Below, one piece after another: positions 45,430 through 53,462 of a stretch of 64,000 nt of DNA. Origin of the DNA: Bifidobacterium cuniculi (lineage in GTDB: Bacteria; Actinomycetota; Actinomycetes; Actinomycetales; Bifidobacteriaceae). The first letter of the stretch is position 1; every line of letters begins with the position of its first letter. The position numbers and the translations under genes were made by a program. Location of the stretch: positions 102,253 to 166,252 of the forward strand of contig NZ_JGYV01000010.1 in assembly GCF_000741575.1 (NCBI RefSeq), read 5' to 3'. A model generated the notes under the pieces. The model had not been told where the DNA came from. It did not search any database and saw nothing but the letters and a program-made list of their open reading frames with translations.

Positions 45430-45575
45430 TGCGTGGTTCCTTCCGGTTCCGGTTGTTCGCTGAGGATCATGTCGAGTTCCTCCGCGCTGATCTCCAACAG
45501 GCGGGTGATGTCCGACACGGGCACATGGCATTTCGTCCATGTGCGGGCCATCTCCTTGCGTTGTTCACTGGTCAA
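45426..45575 (-). CDS. Small HTH protein, 49 residues
   Basis: TTG start with AAGGA 8 nt upstream. Reads TSEQRKEMARTW, then SDITRLLEISAEELDMIL. Paralogue of the 53-residue protein at 25548-25709. The pairing of two distant copies supports both as real genes. Likely a minimal DNA-binding regulator. Confidence 0.55.
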   Translation of the reverse strand: MTSEQRKEMARTWTKCHVPVSDITRLLEISAEELDMILSEQPEPEGTTQ

Positions 45576-45609
45576 CTGGTCTGTTCCTTACATATGGTTT
45601 GGTGATGGG

Positions 45610-45828
45610 TCAGGGTTTCCACATGCCGTTGTCGAGGCGTGTGCAGTACGCATCGACGGCCGTCAACGCATCCAAGTACCCGTCGGTGTATGGGTCGGTG
45701 TATGGGTCGGCGTTCGCATGCCCAATCCCCATCACCTGTTCTGCCCGGCTGGTGCGTTCCTGTTCCAACCGTGCGCATTCGGCGATGATGCCATGCAGCA
45801 GGGCGCGTTGCTGCGACACGTTGATCAT
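45610..45828 (-). CDS. Small hypothetical protein, 72 residues
   Basis: A helical start (QRALLHGIIAECARLEQER) and a 12-bp tandem repeat coding DPYTDPYTDGYLD. The start overlaps the next gene upstream by 4 bp. Not recognised. Confidence 0.5.
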   Translation of the reverse strand: MINVSQQRALLHGIIAECARLEQERTSRAEQVMGIGHANADPYTDPYTDGYLDALTAVDAYCTRLDNGMWKP

Positions 45829-46088
45829 GCCGCCTCCTTGTTGAGCATGGTGAGCGCAATGCGTTGCGCCCGCAACCGTGCGGCCGGAACGGACGGGTCG
45901 CATTGCCGGCTGACGCGTTCCAATGCGGCGATCAGCAACGGCAGGGCGCTGGTGTCCCCAGTCCGGTCGGTGAGCTGCTGTTTCGCGTCCATGATCTCCT
46001 GTCCGATCAGACGGTGCAGGCGCGTGTCCTCGGCCAGAATCATGTCCGTCAGGGTTTGCGCGTCAATCAAACTGTGCGTATCGGTCAC
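45825..46088 (-). CDS. Small hypothetical protein, 87 residues
   Basis: Helical, with a GTG start overlapping the preceding stop (GTGA). No motif seen. Confidence 0.5.
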   Translation of the reverse strand: MTDTHSLIDAQTLTDMILAEDTRLHRLIGQEIMDAKQQLTDRTGDTSALPLLIAALERVSRQCDPSVPAARLRAQRIALTMLNKEAA

Positions 46089-46684
46089 CTTGTGCTCTCC
46101 TTGTCTTCTTGCAGTTGCCGGATGATGCCGGGCGCCTGTCTCCAATCACGCATGGTGATGCCTTCACTGTCACGGCAGTACGGGTGGTCCGGGTGGATAA
46201 CGGTGACGCCCTTGTCGGTAAGCGCGGCAATGGTGCACGGATCGTCCTCGAAGGCGACGTCCACATCCACGAGACTCTTGTCGCCGAAATGGAACGCGAC
46301 ATCGTATTCGGTCGGGCCGTGCGCGGGATCGAACCAGTGGCGGTCGAACCATGCGAACGTCTGCCTGAACCGCTCATCGTCCGTGCGGCTGGTGGCGATG
46401 AGCAGATCATGGCCGTCCTCAACCAACCGCCACAGGGCGCGCATCGCATGCGGATAGGGATGTTCCGCCAGATACAACCCGTCCATCACCGCACTACGGT
46501 GGGCGTCCGCATACGCCTCATATGAGGCGAACGGCCATGACGGGTCACGCCACAACCCGTACTCGCACGGGTCGGCCATCGCATACCCGTCCAACGGGTC
46601 ATACACATGGCCGCTCCTCAAGTGGTGCCGCAACGCGCCTGTGTAATCCGCCAACGTGTTGTCCAGGTCAACCATGATGCGCAC
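46085..46684 (-). CDS. HAD-family 5'(3')-deoxyribonucleotidase-like phosphatase
   Basis: 199 residues. Motif I is VDLDNTLADY (residues 5-14) with both nucleophile and acid Asp. Motif II is the Thr/Ser in LIATSR, and motif IV is VDVDVAFEDDP. This matches the short NT5C-like nucleotidases common in phages, which dephosphorylate dNMPs. GTG start with GGAGGA upstream; it overlaps the WhiB gene by 17 bp. It could supply 3'-end healing for the RNA ligase, but that is speculation. Confidence 0.75.
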   Translation of the reverse strand: MRIMVDLDNTLADYTGALRHHLRSGHVYDPLDGYAMADPCEYGLWRDPSWPFASYEAYADAHRSAVMDGLYLAEHPYPHAMRALWRLVEDGHDLLIATSRTDDERFRQTFAWFDRHWFDPAHGPTEYDVAFHFGDKSLVDVDVAFEDDPCTIAALTDKGVTVIHPDHPYCRDSEGITMRDWRQAPGIIRQLQEDKESTR

Positions 46685-46934
46685 GACGCGTCCTCCCCTC
46701 CTGCACCATGCGCCACCGGCGCGTCAACACGACACGTTCCGCGGGGGTTTTACCACCCCACACGCCATACGACTCATGCTCCTCGACCGCATGCTGCAAA
46801 CACCGGTCACGCACCGGGCACTTGTCACACACCCGGCAGGCGAGCTCCTCACGCAACGCGTCGAAGAACATGTCCGGGTCATACGCGCCGGACGCGCACA
46901 ACCCACGGCGCATCCACTCACGGCCAGACACCAT
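46668..46934 (-). CDS. WhiB-family iron-sulfur regulator
   Basis: 88 residues. Cysteines in RRGLCAS, CRVCDKC and DRCLQHAV give the CxxxC cluster-binding set; GVWGG (beta-turn) and the basic TRRWRM end follow. WhiB proteins are actinobacterial transcription factors that contact the sigma factor; plasmid- and phage-borne copies can redirect host transcription. This is the only recognised global regulator in the window and a candidate for acting at the CGCAT boxes or palindromic elements. Confidence 0.9.
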   Translation of the reverse strand: MVSGREWMRRGLCASGAYDPDMFFDALREELACRVCDKCPVRDRCLQHAVEEHESYGVWGGKTPAERVVLTRRWRMVQEGRTRRAHHG

Positions 46935-46958
46935 GATGGCCACCATCCTTTCCTCCCA

Positions 46959-47078
46959 TCACCGGTCCAACCCGTCCAACCGGGGCCGGGCCGGGTGCAA
47001 CCAATGGTCCACACGCAACGCCACTTGAAGTGCATACCCCAACAGCATCACCAACACATCCATAATCCGATCACGCAT
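46959..47078 (-). CDS. Single-helix membrane peptide, 39 residues
   Basis: One hydrophobic stretch (MDVLVMLLGYALQVALRV), basic end. GGAGG precedes ATG 47078, and it lies 5 bp after the next gene upstream. Function unknown. Confidence 0.4.
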   Translation of the reverse strand: MRDRIMDVLVMLLGYALQVALRVDHWLHPARPRLDGLDR

Positions 47079-47083
47079 GCGGC

Positions 47084-47407
47084 CTACACCTCCCCCACAT
47101 CGGGAAACTCCAACAACGACGCCATGGCGCACATCCGGCACGCGTCCCGCTCCGGTTCGTCATTGGGGAATGTGAGCGGACCGGACGGCAACGTACGTTC
47201 CACCGTCCACAATCCCGGGCCCCCACGGCCCGACCCATCAATCCGGAACACGGTGTCTGTCCCATCGGCGTGCACATGGAACACGCCGTCAGGGTCCACG
47301 CACACATACCGCACACGGATCCGGGTGCGTGCACCCGACCCGTCGACCACATCCAACGTGTCACTCACCTGCGGTGCGGCCACCATCCTGCCATCATGTT
47401 TGTTCAT
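47084..47407 (-). CDS. Hypothetical protein, 107 residues
   Basis: Beta-rich (IRVRYVCVDPDGVFHVHADG), with CRMC near the end. The CGCAT box (47416-47424) lies 8 nt upstream. First gene of the long minus-strand train that runs to about 40.2 kb. Confidence 0.55.
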   Translation of the reverse strand: MNKHDGRMVAAPQVSDTLDVVDGSGARTRIRVRYVCVDPDGVFHVHADGTDTVFRIDGSGRGGPGLWTVERTLPSGPLTFPNDEPERDACRMCAMASLLEFPDVGEV

Positions 47408-47971
47408 GACCCGCCCTATGCGTCACACACCACCGCACCCGCATCAGGACCCAATGCGCACCACCCCATGTATCGCATCCAATGGAACCGCCGCCGGTAG
47501 CGCCACGCAAATCCGCACCCTGCGCGCCCCTGTGGCGCACGGCACCGTCCGCAGCGCAAGCGCACACTTTTCCGACGGACCGCAAAAAGGGAACACCAAA
47601 AAGGGAACACCAAAAACAGAACGAACACAACCACCATCATCCCAACACCCGCTTTTTCCACACACACAAACCACACCAACCAATCGCACCAATCCCCCAG
47701 CCACACCACCATCACTGCCATGCACCCATCAACCAACACAACGCACATCATGCAACCACAGAACAGACAGACACACCATCACGCAATCAACGCAACACAA
47801 CCACCAGCCGCACCACCACACCGATCATGCTTTTCTTTAGGGAGGGCACGCACCACGAACCATGCAAAACACGGGGGAATACGCCCGTTCGCCCCATGGC
47901 AGACCATGGGCGTCGACCGTGGCCGCCTTGCGTGGCGAACCGAAACGAGCAGTGGACGCATTGATGGGGCC
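47408..47971 (+). promoter_or_regulatory. Gap with a G-depleted AC-rich tract
   Basis: No gene seen. From about 47590 to 47830 the plus strand is almost free of G (long runs of ACC, ACA and CAA), starting with two copies of AAAGGGAACACC. Such tracts are unstructured as RNA and resemble rho-loading or single-strand-assembly regions. It stands between two divergent operons. The next gene's CGCAT box is at 47955-47962. Confidence 0.45.
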
Positions 47972-48703
47972 ATGATGAGTTTCCCGTTGGGTTCCCTGAT
48001 ATGGGACGGCACGCAGGATCCGATGGTGCGCACGCTGGATGCCGCATGGCGGTTGCACCACGCCATCGGACAGGAGGCACCCGTGTGGGTGGATGACACG
48101 GACGGCGTGCACACCCATGCGTTGGCCGAATCGTTGCGGACCGGACGGGCGCCGTACCTGTTCCTGCCCGAAGTGGAGGAATGGGAGCATGGCGGCATGG
48201 ACGATTGGCAATGGTTGCACACACCAGGCTGTGAGCGCCTGCTCATGGCGCCCATCCCCCACGGGGACACACCACGACAGGCGGCGGACCGGTTGGTGCG
48301 GGACACCGGGGAGGACCCGGTGCGCGCGGCGGCGCGCATGGGTGTGCTCATGCATTGCGCCCACATAGCCCGCCACCATCCACGGGTGTGGGCGTTGGCC
48401 GTGTTGCAGACACGCACTACGCAATACGTGTCGGACGGCCGGTGGGATCCGGTGTGCGAGGACGTGGCCCACGGGTTCGAGTCCATGCTGGCGGTGCCCG
48501 GTTGGCTCTACCCCGGGTCTGGTCCGCACACCGTGTTCGCGCTCGCCCAATGCACGGCCCGTCCGGATAGGCCAGGCCGATGGGGTGCGCGTGAGGCGGT
48601 GGTGTTCGGCCGGCGTGTGGTGTTGCCCGGCGAATGTTGGGACCGGTTGGACGTGTTGGGGTTGCGTGGGTTGTTCGAGCCGGTGGACGAACCGGAGTTC
48701 TAG
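47972..48703 (+). CDS. Hypothetical protein, 243 residues
   Basis: Soluble, Trp- and His-rich (WEHGGMDDWQWLHTPGCERL). No recognised domain. The start lies 9 nt past GACGCATT. It precedes the FtsK-like gene by 39 bp on the same strand and is likely part of the same unit. Confidence 0.55.
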   Translation: MMSFPLGSLIWDGTQDPMVRTLDAAWRLHHAIGQEAPVWVDDTDGVHTHALAESLRTGRAPYLFLPEVEEWEHGGMDDWQWLHTPGCERLLMAPIPHGDTPRQAADRLVRDTGEDPVRAAARMGVLMHCAHIARHHPRVWALAVLQTRTTQYVSDGRWDPVCEDVAHGFESMLAVPGWLYPGSGPHTVFALAQCTARPDRPGRWGAREAVVFGRRVVLPGECWDRLDVLGLRGLFEPVDEPEF

Positions 48704-48725
48704 CGCCGTTTCCGTCTGTGGTCAT

Positions 48726-48733
48726 GCGCATAG
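48726..48733 (+). promoter_or_regulatory. Start-associated CGCAT box
   Basis: GCGCATAG, 9 nt before ATG 48743, inside the short gap after the previous stop. Confidence 0.5.
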
Positions 48734-48742
48734 GGGTTGGGC

Positions 48743-50674
48743 ATGAAGGTTTTCCAATTCAAGTTCCCCACCATGGTTGTGGACAAGGCGAGCGGCGAAC
48801 GGGTCATGTTCGACCCCGCATCGAACGCGGACCATCGCCGCAAACTCGACGAGAACATCGACCAATGGCGCCGGCAGCACCCCGAGGCGCATGACGCGCA
48901 ATTGGACAGCATCGACATGGACGCGCATGTGGCCGTGCTGATCGACCATGGCGTCACCAGCGTCAACCGTGAGGGCTCCCAACAGATCGTCAACCTGCGT
49001 CCCGCGGATCAGAAACCCGCCGCCGGGGAACGGATCGCACGCATTTGGGAGGCGCGTCTGGGCATGAAGATGGTCCGCTTCGAACCGTACGAGGGGCGTG
49101 CGGTGTTCGAGGCGTTGGACAAAGACCGGGTGTCGGCCCGTGGGATCCTGGCGAACGCGTTGGGGGTCAAACCCTGGGAGGTGATGGTCGAACCACGCGC
49201 CGATGGCGGCTGGCGCTGCCGGTTGGCGCGCACGATCATCTGGCAGCCGTCGAAGATGGCGGCCAGGACGCAGGAGGCGTGCGAACAGATCGGCCATGTG
49301 GGTTGGACGTACACGGCGGACGCGAAAACGGGGATCATCGACATCATCCCCGGTGAACCGCCGGTGTTTTTGAAAACGCATCCGTTCCCGTTCGACCGGT
49401 TGGGTTCGCCTGCGGATAGGGATCGCACGCCGTTCGGGGTGAAACTGCCGGCGCGTGGCGGTGCGGATGTGGTGTATGAGCCGGTGGAGATGGATTGGCG
49501 TGAATCGTCGTTCCTGTTGATTGGTGGTGAGGGTGGTTCCGGCAAGAGCGTCCTGGCGAACAACCTGCTCGCGTCGATCGTGGCGCAACAACCGTTGTTG
49601 AGCGTGGTGGATCTGGCGAACAAGGCGACGGATTACTACTGGTTGCGCCCGTGGGTGACCGCCGGGTATTGGGGGTGTGAGAGCGTGGTGCAGGCGGCGG
49701 GCGTGTTGAACATGCTGGTCGATGAGATCGAGCATGGGGAGCGTGCGCGCGCGTGGAAGGAGAACGCGTGGCAGAACTGGTTGGACATCCCCCGGTGGGC
49801 GAAGGAGAAGTACCCGTTGCATTACATCGTGGTCGACGAGTACTCCTCCCTGGTCGATGAGGCGCAGTTGGTCAAACGCATCCCGAAGGCGGATAGTGTG
49901 TTGCCGGCGGTGTGGGCGCAGATGTTCACCGGTCAGGCGGAGAACGACATCCGTTCGCGTGTGCTGCGCCTGTTGCGTACGGCGCGCGCGCAGGGCTACC
50001 GGTTGATCCTCATTTCGCAGACCGTCAACGAACGTTCCGGATTGGGGCCGACGACGCGTGACCTGTTCGGCCAACGTATTGTGATGGGGCCCAATCCCAG
50101 TGAGGCGTTGGTGCGTGGCGTGTTCCATGATGTGGCGTCGATGCCGGTGGTGCCGGAGCACTTGACCGCATTGGGGGTGACGAAGGGTGTGGGGCGTGCC
50201 GAGTTCACCGGGCAGGCGTCGGTGGTGTTCAAGACCACGTATGCGGGCACCCAGGATCGGTCGGACACGTATATGTTGGCCCAAGCGTTGGTGGACCGCA
50301 TCGGGGTGCCGGACGGGGTCGATGCGGCACGGTTTTTGCGTACGTTGGAGCCGCATGGTGAGGACGATCCGGTCGATGCGGAGTACATGCGCTGGTTGAC
50401 GGACCGGGTCAGCATGCCGTATGCGCGTGCGTTGGCCACGGACCCGGTGCTGTCGGCGATCAAGGGCGCGTGGGATGAGAGCCGCATTGCGTTGGGCGAA
50501 CGCCCTGACCCCATCCCCGGCATGGGTGCGGACACGGACGGCGCTGATGCGGGCGATGGTGATGCGGACGGGGATGGTGGTGCGGGTTTGCCGGCCGCCT
50601 CACCGGGCACGGATGCGCAACCGTCGGGCCCGGTGATGGACGCGCATGAGTTGGCGAGGCTGATGCGCGCATGA
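48743..50674 (+). CDS. FtsK/SpoIIIE-type ATPase (coupling-protein-like)
   Basis: 643 residues. No membrane helices. Walker A is GGEGGSGKS (near residue 265) and Walker B is YIVVDEYSSL (near 362); LILISQTVNE follows as sensor. The N-terminal half is unique. The C-terminus is an acidic Asp/Gly-rich linker before DAHELARLMRA. It may be a soluble DNA translocase acting on the conjugative strand, or a replication-linked FtsK such as those of actinobacterial Rep-FtsK pairs. A second, membrane-bound FtsK-like protein is coded at 55980. Confidence 0.8.
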   Translation: MKVFQFKFPTMVVDKASGERVMFDPASNADHRRKLDENIDQWRRQHPEAHDAQLDSIDMDAHVAVLIDHGVTSVNREGSQQIVNLRPADQKPAAGERIARIWEARLGMKMVRFEPYEGRAVFEALDKDRVSARGILANALGVKPWEVMVEPRADGGWRCRLARTIIWQPSKMAARTQEACEQIGHVGWTYTADAKTGIIDIIPGEPPVFLKTHPFPFDRLGSPADRDRTPFGVKLPARGGADVVYEPVEMDWRESSFLLIGGEGGSGKSVLANNLLASIVAQQPLLSVVDLANKATDYYWLRPWVTAGYWGCESVVQAAGVLNMLVDEIEHGERARAWKENAWQNWLDIPRWAKEKYPLHYIVVDEYSSLVDEAQLVKRIPKADSVLPAVWAQMFTGQAENDIRSRVLRLLRTARAQGYRLILISQTVNERSGLGPTTRDLFGQRIVMGPNPSEALVRGVFHDVASMPVVPEHLTALGVTKGVGRAEFTGQASVVFKTTYAGTQDRSDTYMLAQALVDRIGVPDGVDAARFLRTLEPHGEDDPVDAEYMRWLTDRVSMPYARALATDPVLSAIKGAWDESRIALGERPDPIPGMGADTDGADAGDGDADGDGGAGLPAASPGTDAQPSGPVMDAHELARLMRA

Positions 50675-51510
50675 GCGGTGCGTACGCGGTCGAGTTCATG
50701 GTCTCCGGCATGAACTGGTTGACCACGGTCGGTGATGAGGACAGTGATCGGCGGGCGCGCACCCGCGCCCGGTTGCGCGCGTACGGGCGTGGCGTGTGGG
50801 CGCGCGCCAAACAGCATGGCGCGCACCCGGTATGCACCTACATGCTGTTGGTGTTGGTCGGTGGCCGTGCCGAGTCTCCGGTGTTGGCGGCGGAAACGTT
50901 GAAACCGTTGATCGATGCGGGCACTGATGAGGGCATGTGGCCCGATGATGACCCGGCGCATCGGGTGATGACCTTGTACGCGCCCGATCCACGACGGTTG
51001 GCGGCGGGTGTGGCCAGCATCCACATGCTTGTCGTTCCCGTCCCCCACTCGTGGGGCGGGTGGAGTGCGTTGGACTGGTTGTTGGACACGGTGCACGCCG
51101 GCATGGGCGCCATGCGCATGCTGGCGATAGGGGATGCGGATTGGTTGACGAGCAACATGCGCCTGCCGCAGGCGCAACGCAAGGCGCGTCAGACGCGTGT
51201 GATGCGCCAAGCGCGTCCCGTATGGTCCGATGGGGTGCGGTTGGGGGCGCAGGTTGGGGTGGTGTGCGCCGTCTCCTACCCCGACACGCGCTATTATGGC
51301 GATCCGGACAACACCGCGGAGACGGCGACCGCGTTGTATGGGGCGGGGGTCGCGTTGGGGGCCGCTCCCCCCATACCGCGTGTGTTCGCGTTCATATTGG
51401 ATCCCGAACAGTGCGCGGGCCATACGCATGTGATGCGCCTGTTGTGCTTCGCCATGCCCCAGAGTGTGGATGTGGTGGACCGGGTGGTGGGGTGCGCGCC
51501 GGACGTGTGA
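50671..51510 (+). CDS. RusA-like protein with extra C-terminal domain
   Basis: 279 residues, overlapping the FtsK-like gene by 4 bp. The first 110 residues, ending in ETLKPLIDAGTDEGMWPDDD, follow the layout of RusA Holliday-junction resolvases (helix, strand, LKPxxDA...G..DD), though the usual N-terminal Asn-Asp pair is weak. About 170 further residues of alpha/beta character follow, with a Met/Arg-rich helix. It could process recombination intermediates; the assignment is tentative. Confidence 0.45.
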   Translation: MSGAYAVEFMVSGMNWLTTVGDEDSDRRARTRARLRAYGRGVWARAKQHGAHPVCTYMLLVLVGGRAESPVLAAETLKPLIDAGTDEGMWPDDDPAHRVMTLYAPDPRRLAAGVASIHMLVVPVPHSWGGWSALDWLLDTVHAGMGAMRMLAIGDADWLTSNMRLPQAQRKARQTRVMRQARPVWSDGVRLGAQVGVVCAVSYPDTRYYGDPDNTAETATALYGAGVALGAAPPIPRVFAFILDPEQCAGHTHVMRLLCFAMPQSVDVVDRVVGCAPDV

Positions 51511-51526
51511 CCCACCACCCGGGGTG

Positions 51527-52639
51527 TCATTGGTTGGGTTCGCCACGGCGCGCGTATTGGCGGGCGAGCTGCTCTTGGTATTGGCTGGTTGGGGTGAGCC
51601 ATTGGCCGGTCAACTGGTTATCGTTGCCACTGGCCAACGTCAGATCCTTGTCACGGATCAACGTACGGTCACGGCCATGCAGTTCGGCCGCGTGCTCGTG
51701 TTCCCATTGCGCCAACCGTTGCGGATCGTCCGCCGATCGGGCCATGTCCACCAACGCCGGGTCGGGACCATGGTCGAACTTGCCCAACCGGATGGGTGGG
51801 ATCGTGGCGTCCGCGTCCCGGACCGTGGGCAGGGTGTTGTATGCGCTCGTGTACGCCTGCGCCAGCCGTCGCACCTGCGGGTCCTGGTGGTGGCTGTAAT
51901 CATCCATCATGTCCGCATACAAGCCACGCATCGTACTGGTGAAGTGTTCGTCCATCATGGAGTCGACACGGGGGTTCGCCAACGGTTCCATCCCCTCATC
52001 GACCAGATCATGGGTGCGCATGTACCGGTACGCGGTCATCATCGCATACTGGGCTTGGATGGGGGTGTCCGCCAACCGCATGCGGGTGAACAGGCCACGT
52101 CCAACGGTGCTGAACGGAGGGTGGGGTGCGTGCCGTAGCGCGTACAGGGCGCCCAGATGCCGTCCCCCGTCGGACAGGTCCACCAGGTAGTTCTCCACAT
52201 CCTGACGGTCCTCATCGGTGTCGATGTGCCGGCCCATCCCGTACGTCCACAACGCCATGCCGCGTGCGACGCTGGCCGCACGGCCCGGCTGGTGCTCGAA
52301 CCGGGTATACAACCCCTCCTCCGTGTCCATGTCCACATCCCAGTTGCGGCTGACCTGTGTGTACAGGGGGCTGTCGGCGATGTTGTATTGGTCCAATACC
52401 GGCGCCACCTGTTCGATTTCGGTGCGCGTGTACGGGCTGGTTTCACTAGGCTGCCAATCCCGGTCGGGCGTCATGGTGCGCATGGCGGTCACGAGCCGGT
52501 GCGTGTCCGGCCGTGGTCCCGGTTCCTGTGGTGTCGTGTCCGGCATGGGCGGCAACCCCATGCCGGTGGTAGTGGCGGTGGTGTCGAATTGGCCGCCGGT
52601 GCTGTTGGGGCTGCCTTTGGGTTTGCGTGGCTGGCTCAT
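51527..52639 (-). CDS. Tagged hypothetical protein, 370 residues
   Basis: Opens with QPRKPKGSPNSTGGQFD, the tag seen in the proteins starting at 8469, 36432 and 37201. Its central part (MDTEEGLYTRFEHQPGRAASVARG, written here in pieces: GLYTRFEHQ, GRAASVARG) is helical, with no recognised domain. AAGGGAGCAGGA precedes the ATG; a CGCAT box (52677-52684) lies 38 nt upstream, further than usual. Confidence 0.6.
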   Translation of the reverse strand: MSQPRKPKGSPNSTGGQFDTTATTTGMGLPPMPDTTPQEPGPRPDTHRLVTAMRTMTPDRDWQPSETSPYTRTEIEQVAPVLDQYNIADSPLYTQVSRNWDVDMDTEEGLYTRFEHQPGRAASVARGMALWTYGMGRHIDTDEDRQDVENYLVDLSDGGRHLGALYALRHAPHPPFSTVGRGLFTRMRLADTPIQAQYAMMTAYRYMRTHDLVDEGMEPLANPRVDSMMDEHFTSTMRGLYADMMDDYSHHQDPQVRRLAQAYTSAYNTLPTVRDADATIPPIRLGKFDHGPDPALVDMARSADDPQRLAQWEHEHAAELHGRDRTLIRDKDLTLASGNDNQLTGQWLTPTSQYQEQLARQYARRGEPNQ

Positions 52640-52686
52640 GTCCTGCTCCCTTGTTGTGGACGGTTACGCCAGCACACTATGCGCCG

Positions 52687-53358
52687 TTATAGCGGGTTCG
52701 CGGCCCTCCACTCCCACGGGAGCATGCGCAACGGTGGCATGTGCGCCAAACGCCACGCCAGCTCGTACCCGGGGTCATGGCGCCAGGGGATGTCATAGAC
52801 CACACGGTCTTCGGCGCCGCGTTTGCGGGTGTGGACGAAGGTTTCCAGGATGAAGCAGGCGAGCATCGCCTGGGCCAGTTCCGTCGGGTCCATGGTGTGC
52901 AGCGTGGTGTCGATCGTGTATTGCTTGCCGGCCCTGTGCGTGGAGGCGGTCACGATACGCTGTTCACCTCCCGTCGCGTCGACCCGGGTGATGCTCCAGT
53001 CGCTGTCGTTGCGCAACGTCAACGGCCCGGTGTCCGCTTGCATGTGCGCATCCTGATCCATGCCCAGGGCGATGAGCGGGACGGTGACGCGCAACTGGTC
53101 TGCGATGGTGTGCAGCACGTCCCACAATTGGCCTGACAAGGGGCGTGGCATTTGGGGGTCGAACAGCACGTCCATCGCGTCATGGACGATCCATTGGCCG
53201 TCATGGCCGACGGTCGCCAAAGGCTGGTCGCACCACCGGTCCACTTCGGCGCTGTCAAGGATGGCGCGGTGGTACCGGTTGGATACAACCTGCCCGTCCG
53301 TGCCGGTGATGTGCGCGCGTACGGTCCAATACTGCATGTTGGTGATGTCATCGCTCAT
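52687..53358 (-). CDS. Hypothetical protein, 223 residues
   Basis: Mixed alpha/beta protein with a Trp/Arg-rich end. GCGAGG precedes ATG 53358. No family recognised. It lies between two genes of the mating region. Confidence 0.5.
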   Translation of the reverse strand: MSDDITNMQYWTVRAHITGTDGQVVSNRYHRAILDSAEVDRWCDQPLATVGHDGQWIVHDAMDVLFDPQMPRPLSGQLWDVLHTIADQLRVTVPLIALGMDQDAHMQADTGPLTLRNDSDWSITRVDATGGEQRIVTASTHRAGKQYTIDTTLHTMDPTELAQAMLACFILETFVHTRKRGAEDRVVYDIPWRHDPGYELAWRLAHMPPLRMLPWEWRAANPL

Positions 53359-53462
53359 GTCAACCTCGCTTTCCGAATCCGGTACCCGGCGCATGCGTCC
53401 AACGCGCATAGCCATGGTCTCATGGTACCGATGAGGCGTGTTGATATGGGTGGGGTGGTGTG

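Noticed and set aside
48722..50356. A 544-codon minus-strand frame opposite the FtsK-like gene
   Set aside because: The plus strand has Walker motifs and a CGCAT box; the antisense product is Arg/His-rich without domains.
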